From: Hymenobacter aranciens
GTDB lineage: Bacteria > Bacteroidota > Bacteroidia > Cytophagales > Hymenobacteraceae
Direction: 5' to 3'
Length of the DNA: 64,000 nucleotides
NCBI RefSeq assembly: GCF_030580865.1
Contig: NZ_JAUQSY010000002.1
Coordinates: 186,001 to 250,000, forward strand
Within the stretch, counting starts at the first letter, position 1. The number at the start of each line of letters is the position of its first letter. The position numbers and the translations under genes are program-made. Shown here in pieces: positions 1 through 9,058 of the stretch. The notes under the pieces are model-generated. The model worked only from the letters and a program-made list of their open reading frames with translations, made no database searches and was not told where the DNA came from.

Positions 1-93
1 TTGCTGGAAATAGATTTCTGGCGGCGGCTGCCGCAGCGGCTGGGCATTCCGGCACTGCGCAAAATCACCGAGCCGGAAGTGGAGCCGGCGTAA
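1..93 (+). CDS. 3' end of an unidentified protein (partial)
   Basis: Frame 1 is open from the window edge to TAA at 91-93, giving 30 residues that end in ITEPEVEPA. The fragment is too short to recognise. It is followed directly by a hairpin and then by the rpsO promoter, which fits the end of an upstream transcription unit. Product unknown. Confidence 0.5.
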   Translation: MLEIDFWRRLPQRLGIPALRKITEPEVEPA

Positions 94-144
94 TTTCCTT
101 GTCTTGTCATCCTGAGCGTAGGGAAAAATGACGGGACAAGGAAA
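94..144. repeat. Inverted repeat, degenerate REP-like element / possible terminator
   Basis: TTTCCTTGTC (94-103) pairs perfectly with 135-144. The interior carries GTCATCCTGAGCG, the core of the long REP-like palindromes at 29982 and 44698, so this looks like a shortened copy. It lies one base after the stop codon of the partial upstream gene and could end its transcript. Confidence 0.55.
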
Positions 145-156
145 TCCAACAGCCTC

Positions 157-187
157 TTTCATTCCCCAAAAAAACACCGTACCTTTG
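157..187 (+). promoter_or_regulatory. rpsO promoter, Bacteroidota type
   Basis: TACCTTTG at 180-187 matches the TAnnTTTG -7 consensus. TTTC at 157-160 is a -33-like element 19 bp upstream. Transcription from here would give a leader of roughly 75 nt containing a small ACCCC/GGGGT hairpin (192-208) followed by two T-runs; whether that hairpin regulates rpsO is unknown. Confidence 0.6.
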
Positions 188-267
188 CGGCACCCCGAAC
201 TATGGGGTAAAACGTTTTTTATTTTTTCATCTTTAAATCCAAGACGGGAGTAGCCTCCTATCAACCG

Positions 268-543
268 ATGATTCTTACCACCGAAGCTAAACAGGCTCTT
301 TTCGAAAAAAACAGCCTGCAACACGTGAAAACCGACACTGGGTCGGCCGAATCGCAAATCGCTCTGTTCACGCACCGCATCAACCACCTGACGGAGCACC
401 TGAAAGTGAACAAGAAAGACCACAGCACCCGCCTGGGCCTGCTGAAGCTGGTTGGTAAGCGCCGTAGCATGCTGAATTATCTGCAGAATACGGAAATCAA
501 CCGTTACCGCGCGATTATCAAGGAGCTGGGCATCCGTAAGTAA
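268..543 (+). CDS. rpsO: 30S ribosomal protein S15
   Basis: The 91-residue product is the usual length for S15, the small-subunit protein that binds the central domain of 16S rRNA. The family core is visible, including the [10 protein letters not shown] stretch (about 23-32), [11 protein letters not shown] (35-45), DHSTRLGLL (51-59) and [10 protein letters not shown] (63-72). ATG at 268 is the only sensible start. It has its own promoter at 157-187 and a strong terminator immediately downstream. The order rpsO then pnp matches the arrangement in many bacteria, including E. coli. Confidence 0.97.
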   Translation: MILTTEAKQALFEKNSLQHVKTDTGSAESQIALFTHRINHLTEHLKVNKKDHSTRLGLLKLVGKRRSMLNYLQNTEINRYRAIIKELGIRK

Positions 544-556
544 GCCCAAATTAAGA

Positions 557-596
557 GAGTAGGGGACCTTCAGCCGAAGGTTCCCTACTCTTTTTT
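557..596 (+). terminator. Intrinsic terminator after rpsO
   Basis: A 14-bp stem (557-570 with 577-590, one G-U pair) has a six-base loop and is followed by six T. It separates rpsO from pnp, so read-through into pnp should be limited. Confidence 0.85.
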
Positions 597-621
597 ATGC
601 TATTTCCGAAACGGGGGAACG

Positions 622-718
622 TTAGACATGAGACGGGGGAAACCGGCACGGTGCCGGGCTGCCCTGCTCGCCAAGCTGCCGGTTCCCACGTTTTTTCGCT
701 GCCACGTCTCATGTCTGA
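622..718 (+). promoter_or_regulatory. Structured pnp leader that buries the start codon
   Basis: AGACATGAGACG (624-635) is perfectly complementary to 705-716, and that right arm contains the first ATG of pnp (711). Inside it, 637-648 pairs with 677-687 with one bulged A, and a small CGGCAC/GTGCCG hairpin sits at 644-656. The inner stem is followed within three bases by six T (691-696), so the leader could act as an attenuator, as an RNase III-type cleavage substrate, or as a translational lock. E. coli pnp is autoregulated through RNase III cleavage of a leader stem; any such role here is inference. Confidence 0.55.
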
Positions 719-2873
719 ACTCCCTATGTCCCAACCCACCGTCATTACCAAATCCGTGACGCTGCCCGACGGCCGCGCCATCACCATCGAAACCGGCAAG
801 CTGGCCAAATTCGCCGACGGCGCCGTCGTGGTGCGCCTCGGCGACACCATGCTGCTCGCTACCGTCGTTTCGGCTCCCAGCCAGCGCGAAGGCATCGACT
901 TCCTGCCGCTGTCGGTTGATTACCAGGAGAAATTCGGCTCGGCCGGCAAGATTCCCGGCTCGTTCCAGCGCCGCGAAGGCCGCCTGAGCGATTACGAAAT
1001 CCTGATTTGCCGCCTCGTCGACCGTATCCTGCGCCCGATGTTCCCCAAGGACTATCACTACGAGGTGCAGGTGATGATTTCGCTGATTTCGGCCGATAAA
1101 GAGGTGCAGCCCGACGCCCTGGCCGCCCTGGCCGCCTCGGCCGCTATTGCCATCACCGACATTCCCTTCGCCGGCCCGATTTCGGAAGTGCGCGTGGCTC
1201 GCATCGACGGCAAGCTGCAAATCAACCCCAAAACCTCCGACCTGGCCCGCGCCGACATCGACCTGATGGTGGGTGCCACCGGCGACTCGGTAGCCATGGT
1301 GGAAGGCGAAATGAAGGAAGTGAGCGAGGAAGAAATGGTGGAAGCCATCAACTTCGGTCACGAAGCTATTAAAGCCCAGGTGGCTATGCAGCTGGAGCTG
1401 GCTGCTGCCGTCGGCCGCACGCCCGACGCCCAGCCCCGCGAGTATCCCAAGTACGAGGAAAACGACGCGCTGAAAAAGCTCATCCACGAAGGCATTTATA
1501 AAGGTGCTTACGACGTGGCCCGCGGTGGCAACACCAGCAAAGCCGGCCGCAAGGAAGGCTTCTCGGGCGTTAAAAAAGCGTTCCTCGATAAGCTGATTGC
1601 CGAGCAGCCGGAGCTGGACATGAAGATGTTCAGCCGCTACTACGGCTCGGCCGAGAAGAAAGCCATCCGCGACATGATGGTGAAGGAGCGCGTGCGCCTC
1701 GACGGCCGCCAGCTCACCGAAATCCGTCCTATCTGGTCGGAAATCAACTACCTGCCGGGCGCGCACGGCTCGTCCATCTTCACCCGCGGCGAGACGCAAA
1801 GCCTCACCACCGTGACGCTGGGCACCAAGCTCGACGAGCAAATCATCGACCAGCCCCTCACCAAGGGCTACTCGAAATTCATGCTGCACTACAATTTCCC
1901 CGGTTTCTCGACCGGCGAGGTGAAGCCTAACCGGGGTGCCGGTCGCCGCGAAATCGGTCACGGCAACTTGGCCCTGCGCTCGCTGAAGCAAGTGCTGCCC
2001 TCCGACGAGGAAAACCCCTACACCATCCGCATCGTGTCGGACATCCTGGAGTCGAACGGCTCTAGCTCGATGGCCACCGTATGCGCCGGCTCGCTGGCGC
2101 TGATGGATGCGGGCGTGAAAGTGCGCTCGGCCGTGGCGGGCATCGCCATGGGCCTCGTGCAGGATAAGGAAACCGGTGAATACGCCGTGCTTTCGGACAT
2201 TCTGGGCGACGAGGACCACCTCGGCGACATGGACTTCAAGGTCACCGGCACCGAGAAAGGGATTTGCGCCTGCCAGATGGATATCAAAATCCAGGGCCTG
2301 AGCAACGAGATTCTGACTGCCGCGCTACACCAGGCCCGCGAAGGCCGCCTGCACATCCTGCGCGAGATGGCCAAGACCATCAACGCCCCCGCGCCGGAGC
2401 TGAAGCCCCACACCCCGCGCTCGCACAAAATGCTCATCGATAAAGAGTTTATCGGTGCCGTTATCGGGCCGGGCGGCAAGGTTATCCAGCAGATTCAGAA
2501 GGATACCAACGCCACGGTTATCATCGAGGAGAAGGACGAGAAGGGCCACGTGAGCATCTACGCCTCCAACCAGGAAGACATGCAGGGTGCCATCGACCGC
2601 ATCCGGGCCATCGCGGCGCAGCCGGAAGTGGGCGAAACCTACAAAGGCAAGGTGCGCAGCATCCAGCCCTACGGTGCCTTCGTGGAAATCATGCCCGGCA
2701 AGGACGGCCTGCTGCACATCTCGGAGGTGACGCACGAGCGCATTGCCACGCTGGAGGGCCTGCTGGAAGTGGGTCAGGACATCGACGTGAAGCTGGTGGA
2801 CATCGACAAGAAGACGGGCAAGTACCGCTTGTCGCGCAAAGTGCTGCTGCCGAAGCCCGAAGCTGCTAACTAA
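711..2873 (+). CDS. pnp: Polyribonucleotide nucleotidyltransferase (PNPase)
   Basis: This is the phosphorolytic 3'-5' exoribonuclease of mRNA turnover. Domains run in the usual order: first RNase PH fold, helical linker, second RNase PH fold, a KH domain around '[14 protein letters not shown]', and an S1 domain beginning near '[15 protein letters not shown]'. The product is 720 residues, normal for the family. The frame is open back to 597, but conserved sequence starts only near [15 protein letters not shown] 711 and ATG 726 are both plausible; 711 was chosen, and the extra 38 upstream residues look like translated leader. There is no clear Shine-Dalgarno sequence. The start lies in a long leader stem (622-718). 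Two hairpins of one repeat family follow the stop. Confidence 0.97.
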   Translation: MSELPMSQPTVITKSVTLPDGRAITIETGKLAKFADGAVVVRLGDTMLLATVVSAPSQREGIDFLPLSVDYQEKFGSAGKIPGSFQRREGRLSDYEILICRLVDRILRPMFPKDYHYEVQVMISLISADKEVQPDALAALAASAAIAITDIPFAGPISEVRVARIDGKLQINPKTSDLARADIDLMVGATGDSVAMVEGEMKEVSEEEMVEAINFGHEAIKAQVAMQLELAAAVGRTPDAQPREYPKYEENDALKKLIHEGIYKGAYDVARGGNTSKAGRKEGFSGVKKAFLDKLIAEQPELDMKMFSRYYGSAEKKAIRDMMVKERVRLDGRQLTEIRPIWSEINYLPGAHGSSIFTRGETQSLTTVTLGTKLDEQIIDQPLTKGYSKFMLHYNFPGFSTGEVKPNRGAGRREIGHGNLALRSLKQVLPSDEENPYTIRIVSDILESNGSSSMATVCAGSLALMDAGVKVRSAVAGIAMGLVQDKETGEYAVLSDILGDEDHLGDMDFKVTGTEKGICACQMDIKIQGLSNEILTAALHQAREGRLHILREMAKTINAPAPELKPHTPRSHKMLIDKEFIGAVIGPGGKVIQQIQKDTNATVIIEEKDEKGHVSIYASNQEDMQGAIDRIRAIAAQPEVGETYKGKVRSIQPYGAFVEIMPGKDGLLHISEVTHERIATLEGLLEVGQDIDVKLVDIDKKTGKYRLSRKVLLPKPEAAN

Positions 2874-2880
2874 GAACGTT

Positions 2881-2988
2881 GTGGTAGGACGAATTCCGCG
2901 CAGCGGTTCGTCCTACCACTCTGACGTTGCACAATGAATCTGGACGATAAAGTGGTAGTACGAACCCTTCGGGGATTCGTACTACCAC
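2881..2988. repeat. Two tandem copies of a GTGGTAGkACGAA hairpin
   Basis: 2881-2893 pairs with 2907-2919 and 2952-2964 pairs with 2976-2988, both 13 bp and perfect. The arms of the two hairpins differ by one base, so they are diverged copies of one element placed after pnp. They may help end or protect the pnp transcript. Confidence 0.75.
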
Positions 2989-3128
2989 ATCGGCCATTCG
3001 ACCCCCAACTTCCGCCGCGAACTTTCGTTACTCGGGAACGGTTGTTCCCCGTTGACTTTCGGGCTAGCTCGGGGACGAATTTTCTCCCACTGCCTTCCCC
3101 TTAAAAATATCGTTCTTATACCGCTACA

Positions 3129-3992
3129 ATGAGACAGCTAAAAATCAGCAAGCAGATTACCAACCGCGAAAGCCAGTCGCTGGATAAGTATCTCCAGGAG
3201 ATTGGTAAGGTGGACCTGCTGACGCCCGACGAAGAGGTAACCCTCGCGCAGCGCATCCGCGACGGGGACCAGCAGGCGCTGGAAAAGCTGACCAAGGCCA
3301 ACCTGCGCTTCGTCGTATCGGTGGCCAAACAATACCAAAACCAGGGTCTTAGCCTCGGTGACCTCATCAACGAGGGCAACCTTGGCCTTATCAAGGCCGC
3401 TAAGCGTTTTGATGAAACCCGCGGCTTTAAGTTCATCTCCTACGCCGTGTGGTGGATTCGCCAGAGCATCCTGCAAGCCCTGGCCGAGCAGAGCCGCATC
3501 GTGCGTCTGCCCCTGAATCGGGTGGGCTCGCTGAATAAAATCAGCAAATCCTTCTCGGAGCTGGAGCAGAAATTTGAGCGCGAGCCCTCGCCCGAGGAAA
3601 TCGCCGAAGTGCTGGAGCTGACCACCTCGGAAGTGGTGGACACGCTGAAAATCTCGGGCCGCCACGTTTCCGTGGACGCGCCGTTCGTGCAGGGCGAGGA
3701 AAACCGCCTGCTCGACGTGCTCGAAAACGAGGACGAGGAATCGCCGGACATGGGCCTGATGAACGACTCGCTGCGTAAGGAAGTGCAGCGCGCGCTCTCG
3801 ACCCTTACCAAGCGTGAGGCGGACGTGATTACGCTCTACTTCGGGCTGAACGGCGAAGCTGCCCTGACACTCGAGGAAATCGGCGAGAAGTTCAACCTGA
3901 CCCGCGAGCGGGTGCGCCAGATTAAGGAAAAGGCGATTCGTCGCCTGCGCCACACCTCGCGCTCCAAGGCTCTGAAGCCGTATTTGGGGTAA
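3129..3992 (+). CDS. rpoD: Primary sigma factor of RNA polymerase (RpoD/SigA family)
   Basis: The 287-residue protein is the short Bacteroidota form of the housekeeping sigma factor and lacks the long region 1.1. Region 1.2 ([20 protein letters not shown]), region 2 ([21 protein letters not shown], then [15 protein letters not shown]), region 3 and region 4 are all present. The region 4 helix-turn-helix is [22 protein letters not shown] near the C-terminus. Factors of this group recognise TTTG/TAnnTTTG promoters, which fits the -7 boxes seen across this window. ATG 3129 gives the expected N-terminus [12 protein letters not shown]. Monocistronic, with a terminator after it. Confidence 0.96.
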   Translation: MRQLKISKQITNRESQSLDKYLQEIGKVDLLTPDEEVTLAQRIRDGDQQALEKLTKANLRFVVSVAKQYQNQGLSLGDLINEGNLGLIKAAKRFDETRGFKFISYAVWWIRQSILQALAEQSRIVRLPLNRVGSLNKISKSFSELEQKFEREPSPEEIAEVLELTTSEVVDTLKISGRHVSVDAPFVQGEENRLLDVLENEDEESPDMGLMNDSLRKEVQRALSTLTKREADVITLYFGLNGEAALTLEEIGEKFNLTRERVRQIKEKAIRRLRHTSRSKALKPYLG

Positions 3993-4015
3993 TTCTGGTT
4001 AGTTTTGTGAAGTTG

Positions 4016-4046
4016 AAAAACCCCGGCCAGTAGGTTGGGGTTTTTT
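4016..4046 (+). terminator. Intrinsic terminator after the sigma factor gene
   Basis: AAAAACCCC (4016-4024) pairs with GGGGTTTTT across a 12-base loop and ends in a run of six T (4041-4046). Confidence 0.75.
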
Positions 4047-4070
4047 GTACAAGTAGAGCCAAACAGAACG

Positions 4071-4169
4071 TGTCATGCTGAACGCAGTGAAGCATCTTCT
4101 CACGTTTTAACGAGGCAGTAACTCAATTCTTCTGGCGTGAGAGGATGCTTCACTGCGTTCAGCATGACA
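4071..4169. repeat. REP-like palindrome, TGTCATGCTGAAC variant
   Basis: Two arms of about 34 bp (4071-4104 and 4136-4169) are near-perfect inverted copies around a 31-base centre. The arm tip TGTCATGCTGAACGCAG is clearly related to the TGTCATCCTGAGCGCAG tip of the element at 29982. It lies between a terminator and trxB. Confidence 0.8.
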
Positions 4170-4221
4170 GGTATCATCTGATAACATTCAAGACGGCAAG
4201 CTAAAGCTTACCGCACATACA

Positions 4222-5157
4222 ATGTCCGAACACATTAAATGCCTCATCATCGGCTCGGGCCCGGCTGGCTACACCGCCGCCATCTACGCCGCCCGCGCCA
4301 ACATGAAACCCGTGATGTACATGGGCCTGCAGCCCGGTGGCCAGCTCACCATCACTAACGACGTAGAGAATTTTCCTGGTTATCCTGACGGAGTTATGGG
4401 TCCGCAGATGATGGAGGACTTGAAGAAGCAGGCCGAGCGGTTTGGCACCGACATTCGCTACGGCATTGCCACGGCGGTGGACTTTTCGGGCCACCCGCAC
4501 AAGGTGACCATCGACGAAAAGACGGAGCTGACGGCCGACGCCGTCATCATCGCTACTGGTGCTTCGGCCAAGTGGCTGGGCATTCCCTCGGAGGCTAAGC
4601 TGAATGGCTCGGGCGTATCGGCCTGCGCGGTGTGCGACGGGTTTTTCTACCGGGGGCAGGAGGTGGCCATCGTGGGCGCCGGCGACACGGCGGCGGAGGA
4701 AGCCACGTATTTGGCTAACCTCGCCAGCAAGGTGACGATGATTGTGCGCAAGCCGGAGATGAAGGCCTCGAAAATCATGCAGCAGCGCGTGCTCGACAAC
4801 CCGAAAATCGAGGTGCTGTTCAATACCGTGACGGATGAAATTTTGGGTGAGCACGCCGTGGAAGGCGTGCGGGTGAAAAACGTGTTGAGCCACGAAACCC
4901 GCGAGATTCCGCTGACGGGTTTCTTTGTGGCCATCGGGCACGAGCCGAACTCCAAAATCTTCCAGCCCTACCTGCACCACGACGAGCAGGGCTACCTCAA
5001 AACCCTGCCCGGCACCAGCAAAACGAACGTCGATGGCGTGTTTGCCTGCGGCGACGTGCAGGATTTTACTTACCGCCAGGCCGTGACGGCCGCCGGCACC
5101 GGCTGCATGGCTGCGCTGGATGCGGAAAGGTACCTAGCCTCGCTTGGCGTGCATTAG
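4222..5157 (+). CDS. trxB: Thioredoxin-disulfide reductase
   Basis: NADPH- and FAD-dependent flavoprotein that reduces thioredoxin in the cytoplasm. The 311 residues match the low-molecular-weight bacterial form. The FAD-binding GSGPAGYTAA lies at 11-20, the redox pair is C135-A-V-C138, the NADPH-binding GAGDTAAEEA follows, and the C-terminal FAD motif is FACGDVQDFTYRQA. ATG 4222 starts directly at the beta strand before the first glycine motif, as expected. Monocistronic, flanked by palindromic repeats. It may supply reducing power alongside the bacillithiol pathway suggested by bshB1 nearby. Confidence 0.96.
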   Translation: MSEHIKCLIIGSGPAGYTAAIYAARANMKPVMYMGLQPGGQLTITNDVENFPGYPDGVMGPQMMEDLKKQAERFGTDIRYGIATAVDFSGHPHKVTIDEKTELTADAVIIATGASAKWLGIPSEAKLNGSGVSACAVCDGFFYRGQEVAIVGAGDTAAEEATYLANLASKVTMIVRKPEMKASKIMQQRVLDNPKIEVLFNTVTDEILGEHAVEGVRVKNVLSHETREIPLTGFFVAIGHEPNSKIFQPYLHHDEQGYLKTLPGTSKTNVDGVFACGDVQDFTYRQAVTAAGTGCMAALDAERYLASLGVH

Positions 5158-5161
5158 AATA

Positions 5162-5237
5162 GGTGTCAGGTTTTTGGTGTTGGGTATTAGGTCATCTGAC
5201 ATTGAACCCAATACCTAATACCAAAAACCTAACACCC
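5162..5237. repeat. Imperfect A+T-rich inverted repeat
   Basis: Arms of about 30 bases built from GGTTTTTGGT and GGGTATTAGG blocks face each other around a short centre (ATCTGACATTGA). It belongs to the class of palindromes seen at 6440, 54975 and 56574 and could act as a terminator for trxB. Confidence 0.6.
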
Positions 5238-5288
5238 AAACAGGTTTTTTCACTTCGTCAGCTTGCCTGACGATTTGCTTTTCTGCTT

Positions 5289-6434
5289 TTGCAACTACTG
5301 AAAATAACCACCCTGCGCCCGGTGCTGCTCCTGACTGCCCTGCTGCTGTTGCTGCTGGGCGTGGTGCAGCCGGCGCTGGCGCAGCGGCGCAAGCCGCCGC
5401 GCCCTAAGGCCCGCGCCGGTAATACCAACGGCAAGGGCGACTTCTTCCGCATCAAAACGCCCACCATGCGGTACGTGCGGCCGGATACCACCACTATTAT
5501 CGAGACGGAAGAGCTGCCCGAGGAAGACTCGGACGCCATGAAGTCTATTTACTTCAACCCGGCCAAGGAACTGAGTATCGTGAGCGAAGACACGACGACG
5601 CTGGACCTGGGCAACCAGGAAATCGTGGAAATGTCGGAGGAAGTGCTCATCGACTCCAGCTGGATTAAGGTGGCGGGCTACTATTCCATCTGGGACACGC
5701 GGGTGGTGAACCCGTACCGCACCGATGGCCGCCGCATTAAGGACACGCTGGAGCTGAAGCTGACCGACCCGCCCCGGGAGCGGTACGCCAAGATGCCGCT
5801 GCACACGACGCCCATTACGTCGGGTTTTGCCTTCCGGGGCTACCGCTGGCACTTTGGGGTTGATTTGGACCTCGAAACTGGCGACTCGGTGAAGGCCGTG
5901 TTCGACGGGGTGGTGCGGATGAACAAGTGGGACGGTGGCGGCTATGGCAACTATATCCTGGTACGGCACTACAACGGGCTGGAAACCATTTATGGGCACC
6001 TGAGCAAGGCGCTGGTGCCGGTGGGTACGTTCGTGAAGGCCGGGCAGCTCATTGGGCGGGGCGGCAGCACGGGGCGCAGCACGGGTTCGCACCTGCACTT
6101 TGAGGTGCGCTACGAAGGGAATCCGATTGACCCGACGCTGCTCTATAACTTCCCGGGCTACGAGCTGCGGGGGGACAATTTTACGATTACCTCGGCCCTG
6201 TTTAACTATTACAACCGGGCGCTGCGGGCCAAGCGCAGCAGTGGCGGTGGCAGCAGTGGTTCAAGGAGCAGCGGGCAGCCCTCGGGGGCGCGCCGCACCG
6301 TCACGCACACCATCCGCAAGGGCGATACGCTGTCGGAAATCGCGGAGAAGTACGGGGTAGGGCTGAGCACTATTAAGCGCCTGAACCCGGGGCTGAAGAC
6401 CTTGCAGTTGGGGAAGAAAGTGCGAATCAAATAA
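5289..6434 (+). CDS. Secreted M23 metallopeptidase with C-terminal LysM domain
   Basis: Probable peptidoglycan endopeptidase (LytM/M23 fold, zinc). A hydrophobic signal segment spans residues 11-31 (VLLLTALLLLLLGVVQPALA). A long acidic linker is followed by the M23 domain with the metal motif H188-x3-D192 and the catalytic H268-x-H270 (SHLHFEV). After a Ser/Gly-rich linker, a LysM domain at about 337-380 (THTIRKGDTLSEIAEKYGV) should bind glycan. The best start is TTG at 5289, because no ATG precedes the signal peptide; this start is less certain than the rest. The 381 residues are normal for such two-domain hydrolases. Likely used in wall remodelling or cell separation. Confidence 0.9.
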   Translation: MQLLKITTLRPVLLLTALLLLLLGVVQPALAQRRKPPRPKARAGNTNGKGDFFRIKTPTMRYVRPDTTTIIETEELPEEDSDAMKSIYFNPAKELSIVSEDTTTLDLGNQEIVEMSEEVLIDSSWIKVAGYYSIWDTRVVNPYRTDGRRIKDTLELKLTDPPRERYAKMPLHTTPITSGFAFRGYRWHFGVDLDLETGDSVKAVFDGVVRMNKWDGGGYGNYILVRHYNGLETIYGHLSKALVPVGTFVKAGQLIGRGGSTGRSTGSHLHFEVRYEGNPIDPTLLYNFPGYELRGDNFTITSALFNYYNRALRAKRSSGGGSSGSRSSGQPSGARRTVTHTIRKGDTLSEIAEKYGVGLSTIKRLNPGLKTLQLGKKVRIK

Positions 6435-6439
6435 CAGTT

Positions 6440-6526
6440 ATCAGTTGCTCGTTGCCCGTTGTTAGCTAAGTTGTAACAACGGGCAACAGGGCCTGACAAC
6501 TGACAACGAATAATGAACAACTGATA
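6440..6526. repeat. Nested inverted repeat between the M23 gene and bshB1
   Basis: An inner perfect 14-bp stem (6451-6464 with 6474-6487) is enclosed by outer arms ATCAGTTG (6440-6447) and CAACTGAT (6519-6526). It is A+T-richer than the flanking genes. Likely an intergenic palindrome, with possible terminator function for the peptidase gene. Confidence 0.65.
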
Positions 6527-6527
6527 G

Positions 6528-7247
6528 ATGAAACTCGATATCCTGGCTCTGGGTGCCCACCCCGACGACGTAGAAATGTCCGCTGCCGGCACGCTGCTGG
6601 CGGCCGCTGCCGCTGGCAAAACTATTGGCATCGTCGACTTCACGCGGGGCGAGCTGGGTACCCGCGGCACGCCCGAAACCCGGGCGGCGGAAGCGGCGGC
6701 GGCCAGTAAAATCCTGGGTTTGAGCGTGCGCGAAAACCTGGGCCTGCCCGATGGCTTCTTTCGCAACGACCGGGAGCACCAGCTGCCGCTCATTGCCGCG
6801 CTGCGCCGCTACCAGCCCGACGTGGTGCTCTGCAACGCCATTACCGACCGCCACCCCGACCACGGCCGCGCTGCCCAGCTGGCCGTGGATGCCTGCTTTC
6901 TGAGCGGCCTGCGCATGATTGAGACGCTGGACGAAAACGGCCAGCCGCAGGCTGCCTGGCGGCCCCGCGTGGTGTACCACTACATTCAGGACCGGGCCAT
7001 TGCGCCGGCTTTCGTGGTGGATATCACCGAGTATTGGCCCGGTAAGTGGGCTTCCATTCAGGCGTATAACACTCAGTTTTTCAACCCCGACCTCAATGCG
7101 CCGCAGACGTATCTGTCGAGCCAGGAGTTCGGTCGCTTTATGGAGGCGCGGGCGCGGGAATACGGGCACATGATTGGGGCCGAGTTTGGCGAAGGCTACA
7201 CGGTGGCGCGGCCGGTGGGCGTGAAGCAGGTGACGGACTTACTGTAG
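6528..7247 (+). CDS. bshB1: Bacillithiol biosynthesis deacetylase BshB1
   Basis: PIG-L/LmbE-family zinc deacetylase that removes the acetyl group from GlcNAc-malate in bacillithiol synthesis. Metal-binding AHPDDVE lies at 9-15 and the second metal/catalytic motif ITDRHPDHGRAA at about 105-116. The C-terminal part (QAYNTQFFNP, then EFGRFMEARAREYGH) is typical of BshB1 rather than of mycothiol deacetylases. 239 residues is the usual length. ATG 6528 follows a palindrome closely. The other bacillithiol genes (bshA, bshC) are not in this window. The TAG stop is contained in the palindrome at 7243-7320. Confidence 0.93.
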   Translation: MKLDILALGAHPDDVEMSAAGTLLAAAAAGKTIGIVDFTRGELGTRGTPETRAAEAAAASKILGLSVRENLGLPDGFFRNDREHQLPLIAALRRYQPDVVLCNAITDRHPDHGRAAQLAVDACFLSGLRMIETLDENGQPQAAWRPRVVYHYIQDRAIAPAFVVDITEYWPGKWASIQAYNTQFFNPDLNAPQTYLSSQEFGRFMEARAREYGHMIGAEFGEGYTVARPVGVKQVTDLL

Positions 7248-7320
7248 CGCGAACTTTGTAGTTCGCGTTCCTGCGCCGTTAAAGCCGTTCTGGGACGCGA
7301 ACTACAAGGTTCGCGCTACA
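7243..7320. repeat. GTAGCGCGAAC palindrome containing the bshB1 stop codon
   Basis: 7243-7267 and 7296-7320 are 25-base inverted copies with a single mismatch. The left arm begins TGTAG, whose TAG is the bshB1 stop. The element at 23426-23501 has the same architecture and also includes the stop of its upstream gene. Confidence 0.8.
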
Positions 7321-7323
7321 CAT

Positions 7324-7359
7324 AAAAAAGGGCATCCCGGTACTGGGATGCCCTTTTTT
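7324..7359. terminator. Bidirectional terminator between bshB1 and the minus-strand lipoprotein
   Basis: AAAAAAGGGCATCCC pairs perfectly with 7345-7359 across a six-base loop, giving an A-run on one side and a T-run on the other. It can end transcripts from both convergent genes. Confidence 0.9.
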
Positions 7360-7376
7360 ATGTGCCGAAGCCTGAC

Positions 7377-8897
7377 TCAACGCCGCGCCGCTGACTTGGC
7401 TACGATGGCACTCACGCGGGCCTCGCGCCGGGCCGAGTGCTGCAGGTAGTGCGTCAGCTTGGCGCGCATGCTGGTGTCGGTATCGGGCGACAGTACGGGC
7501 TTCTGGAAGCCGTCGAGCAGGAATGAGAAGTCGGTGCCCTTGAGCTGGGTGACGCCGTGGCAGCCCTGGCAGCCGCCGGCGGTGAGCAGCTGGCCTTTCA
7601 GCAGGGTGTTGGCGCCGTTGTCGAAGGGTGTGCCAATGCCGCTGCCGTGGAAGTTGGCCAGCGTCGAATCCGATTCGACCACGTAGTTGGCCAGGAAGTA
7701 GTTGGAAGTGTTGGTATTGCCGGTAGGGGTGCCCTGCACGCCCGTCAGGCGGTAGTTGAGCCACACCGAGTTTGGGTTTAGGGCCTTCAGCTTGCGGTGG
7801 GCGGCGGCGGTGGCATAGTTCGTTACCGGCTCAATGGGGTGCAGGCGCTTGTAGGGCTGCATGTAGGGTGGTATCTCGCTGCCGTTGCTGTTGAGCAGCG
7901 ACAGGCCCATGTTTTCCTTTTCCACGTCGATGTGCTCCCAGGTGGCAAACACGAAATCGGGGAAATTCACGGTTTTGTGGATGATGTGCATACCCACGAG
8001 GGCAAACGTGGCGTTGTCGTAATACACCTGCGTGCCCTTGGTGCGGTAATATATAACCTTGCGGGTGAAGAACTTGGTGGCATCCTCCGCCGGTGTGAGC
8101 ATGCGCCAGGCCGTCTTGATTTCGATGGTGCCCTGGCCCTGGCCGCCCTGGGCCGGGGCGCCGCCGCAGGGCAGGCACAGTACGCCGGGCACCGCCACGG
8201 TGTCGCAGCTGCTGGTAGCGCCCTTGTAGTAAGCCTTGTACTTCTTGATGTGCACGGCCGTGGTATCGGCGGCCGCCTGCAGCTTAGCGGGGGTGTTGTA
8301 ATTGGTGCCGATGTAGTTATACTCGGCGCGGTTCACCTTGGCCTGGTAGAGCACCATGCGGTTGCCGCCGGGCTGGCCCACCTGCCCATACAGGTCGCAG
8401 GAGCCGATTTCGTTGTTCTCGTCGAGGTTGTTGAACAGCGTGAAGCTGGGCTGGGCCGGGCCCGGGTAGGGCAGGGGCATCTTGCCAAAGCTGTAGTGCG
8501 GCGCCGCGTCGAAGGGCAGCACGGTGTAGGGCTGGTTGGGCAGCAGCTCGGTGCGGTGGGCGTAGGTTTCCCACACGGCCAGCGTGGCGTCGGGCTTCCT
8601 GAAATTCCAGGTAACCGTATCGGTGGGCGTGGCGCGCAGCTTGCTAGTGTTGTACGACGACTGCCAGTTCAGCGCGAAGAACTCGGCCCAGGCAAACTCG
8701 GCCAACTGCTGCGGCGTGGCGTCAGCCGGCAAATCCTGCGGCGGCAGGGCCGCGATGGTGATGTTGAACGCCGTGGTATCGACCGCGGCGGGCGCGGGGG
8801 CTTGCACGGTGTCGGTTTCGGTCTTGGTAGTGCTACCAGTACCGCAGCTGGCGAGCACACAGGCGCCGCCCAGCAACAAGGGAATCAGCTTTTTCAT
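7377..8897 (-). CDS. Lipoprotein with one C-terminal c-type haem motif
   Basis: Function not established. The 506 residues begin with a lipoprotein signal (MKKLIPLLLGGACVLASC, lipid cysteine about 18), so the protein should sit in the membrane facing the periplasm or the surface. A single haem-binding C443-QG-C446-H447 lies near the C-terminus. A conserved-looking block, GTIEIKTAWRML then ALVGMHIIHKT and FATWEHID, resembles uncharacterised cytochrome c-like proteins known from several phyla (recalled, not searched). The upstream gene encodes a same-size protein with the same plan, so the two are probably an ancient duplication and one operon. A role in electron transfer or periplasmic oxidation is inference. 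Confidence 0.85.
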   Translation of the reverse strand: MKKLIPLLLGGACVLASCGTGSTTKTETDTVQAPAPAAVDTTAFNITIAALPPQDLPADATPQQLAEFAWAEFFALNWQSSYNTSKLRATPTDTVTWNFRKPDATLAVWETYAHRTELLPNQPYTVLPFDAAPHYSFGKMPLPYPGPAQPSFTLFNNLDENNEIGSCDLYGQVGQPGGNRMVLYQAKVNRAEYNYIGTNYNTPAKLQAAADTTAVHIKKYKAYYKGATSSCDTVAVPGVLCLPCGGAPAQGGQGQGTIEIKTAWRMLTPAEDATKFFTRKVIYYRTKGTQVYYDNATFALVGMHIIHKTVNFPDFVFATWEHIDVEKENMGLSLLNSNGSEIPPYMQPYKRLHPIEPVTNYATAAAHRKLKALNPNSVWLNYRLTGVQGTPTGNTNTSNYFLANYVVESDSTLANFHGSGIGTPFDNGANTLLKGQLLTAGGCQGCHGVTQLKGTDFSFLLDGFQKPVLSPDTDTSMRAKLTHYLQHSARREARVSAIVAKSAARR

Positions 8898-8957
8898 CTG
8901 AAAAAGAAGGGTAAAAGGTGGAAAATAAGGAAGAGTTGGTGGGGCAGGCGGCCGGTT

Positions 8958-9051
8958 ACCGGTCCGACGCCTCAGGCGTCGGACCGGTTGGGCTTTCGCA
9001 CCGATGTGGTTCCAATGTCAACCGGTCGAACGCCTAGGGCGTCGGACCGGT
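8958..9051. repeat. Two hairpins of the GGTCCGACGCC family
   Basis: 8958-8971 with 8975-8988 is a perfect 14-bp stem with a 3-base loop. 9021-9034 with 9038-9051 is the same stem with one mismatch. A third relative is at 21568-21596. They fill the gap between the two haem lipoprotein genes and might set the relative expression of the operon. Confidence 0.8.
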
Positions 9052-9058
9052 GGGCGAG

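Noticed and set aside
600-2219. Long minus-strand open frame opposite pnp (539 codons)
   Set aside because: The translation is His/Gly/Val-rich with no family features; it mirrors high-G+C codons of pnp, which is certain on the plus strand.
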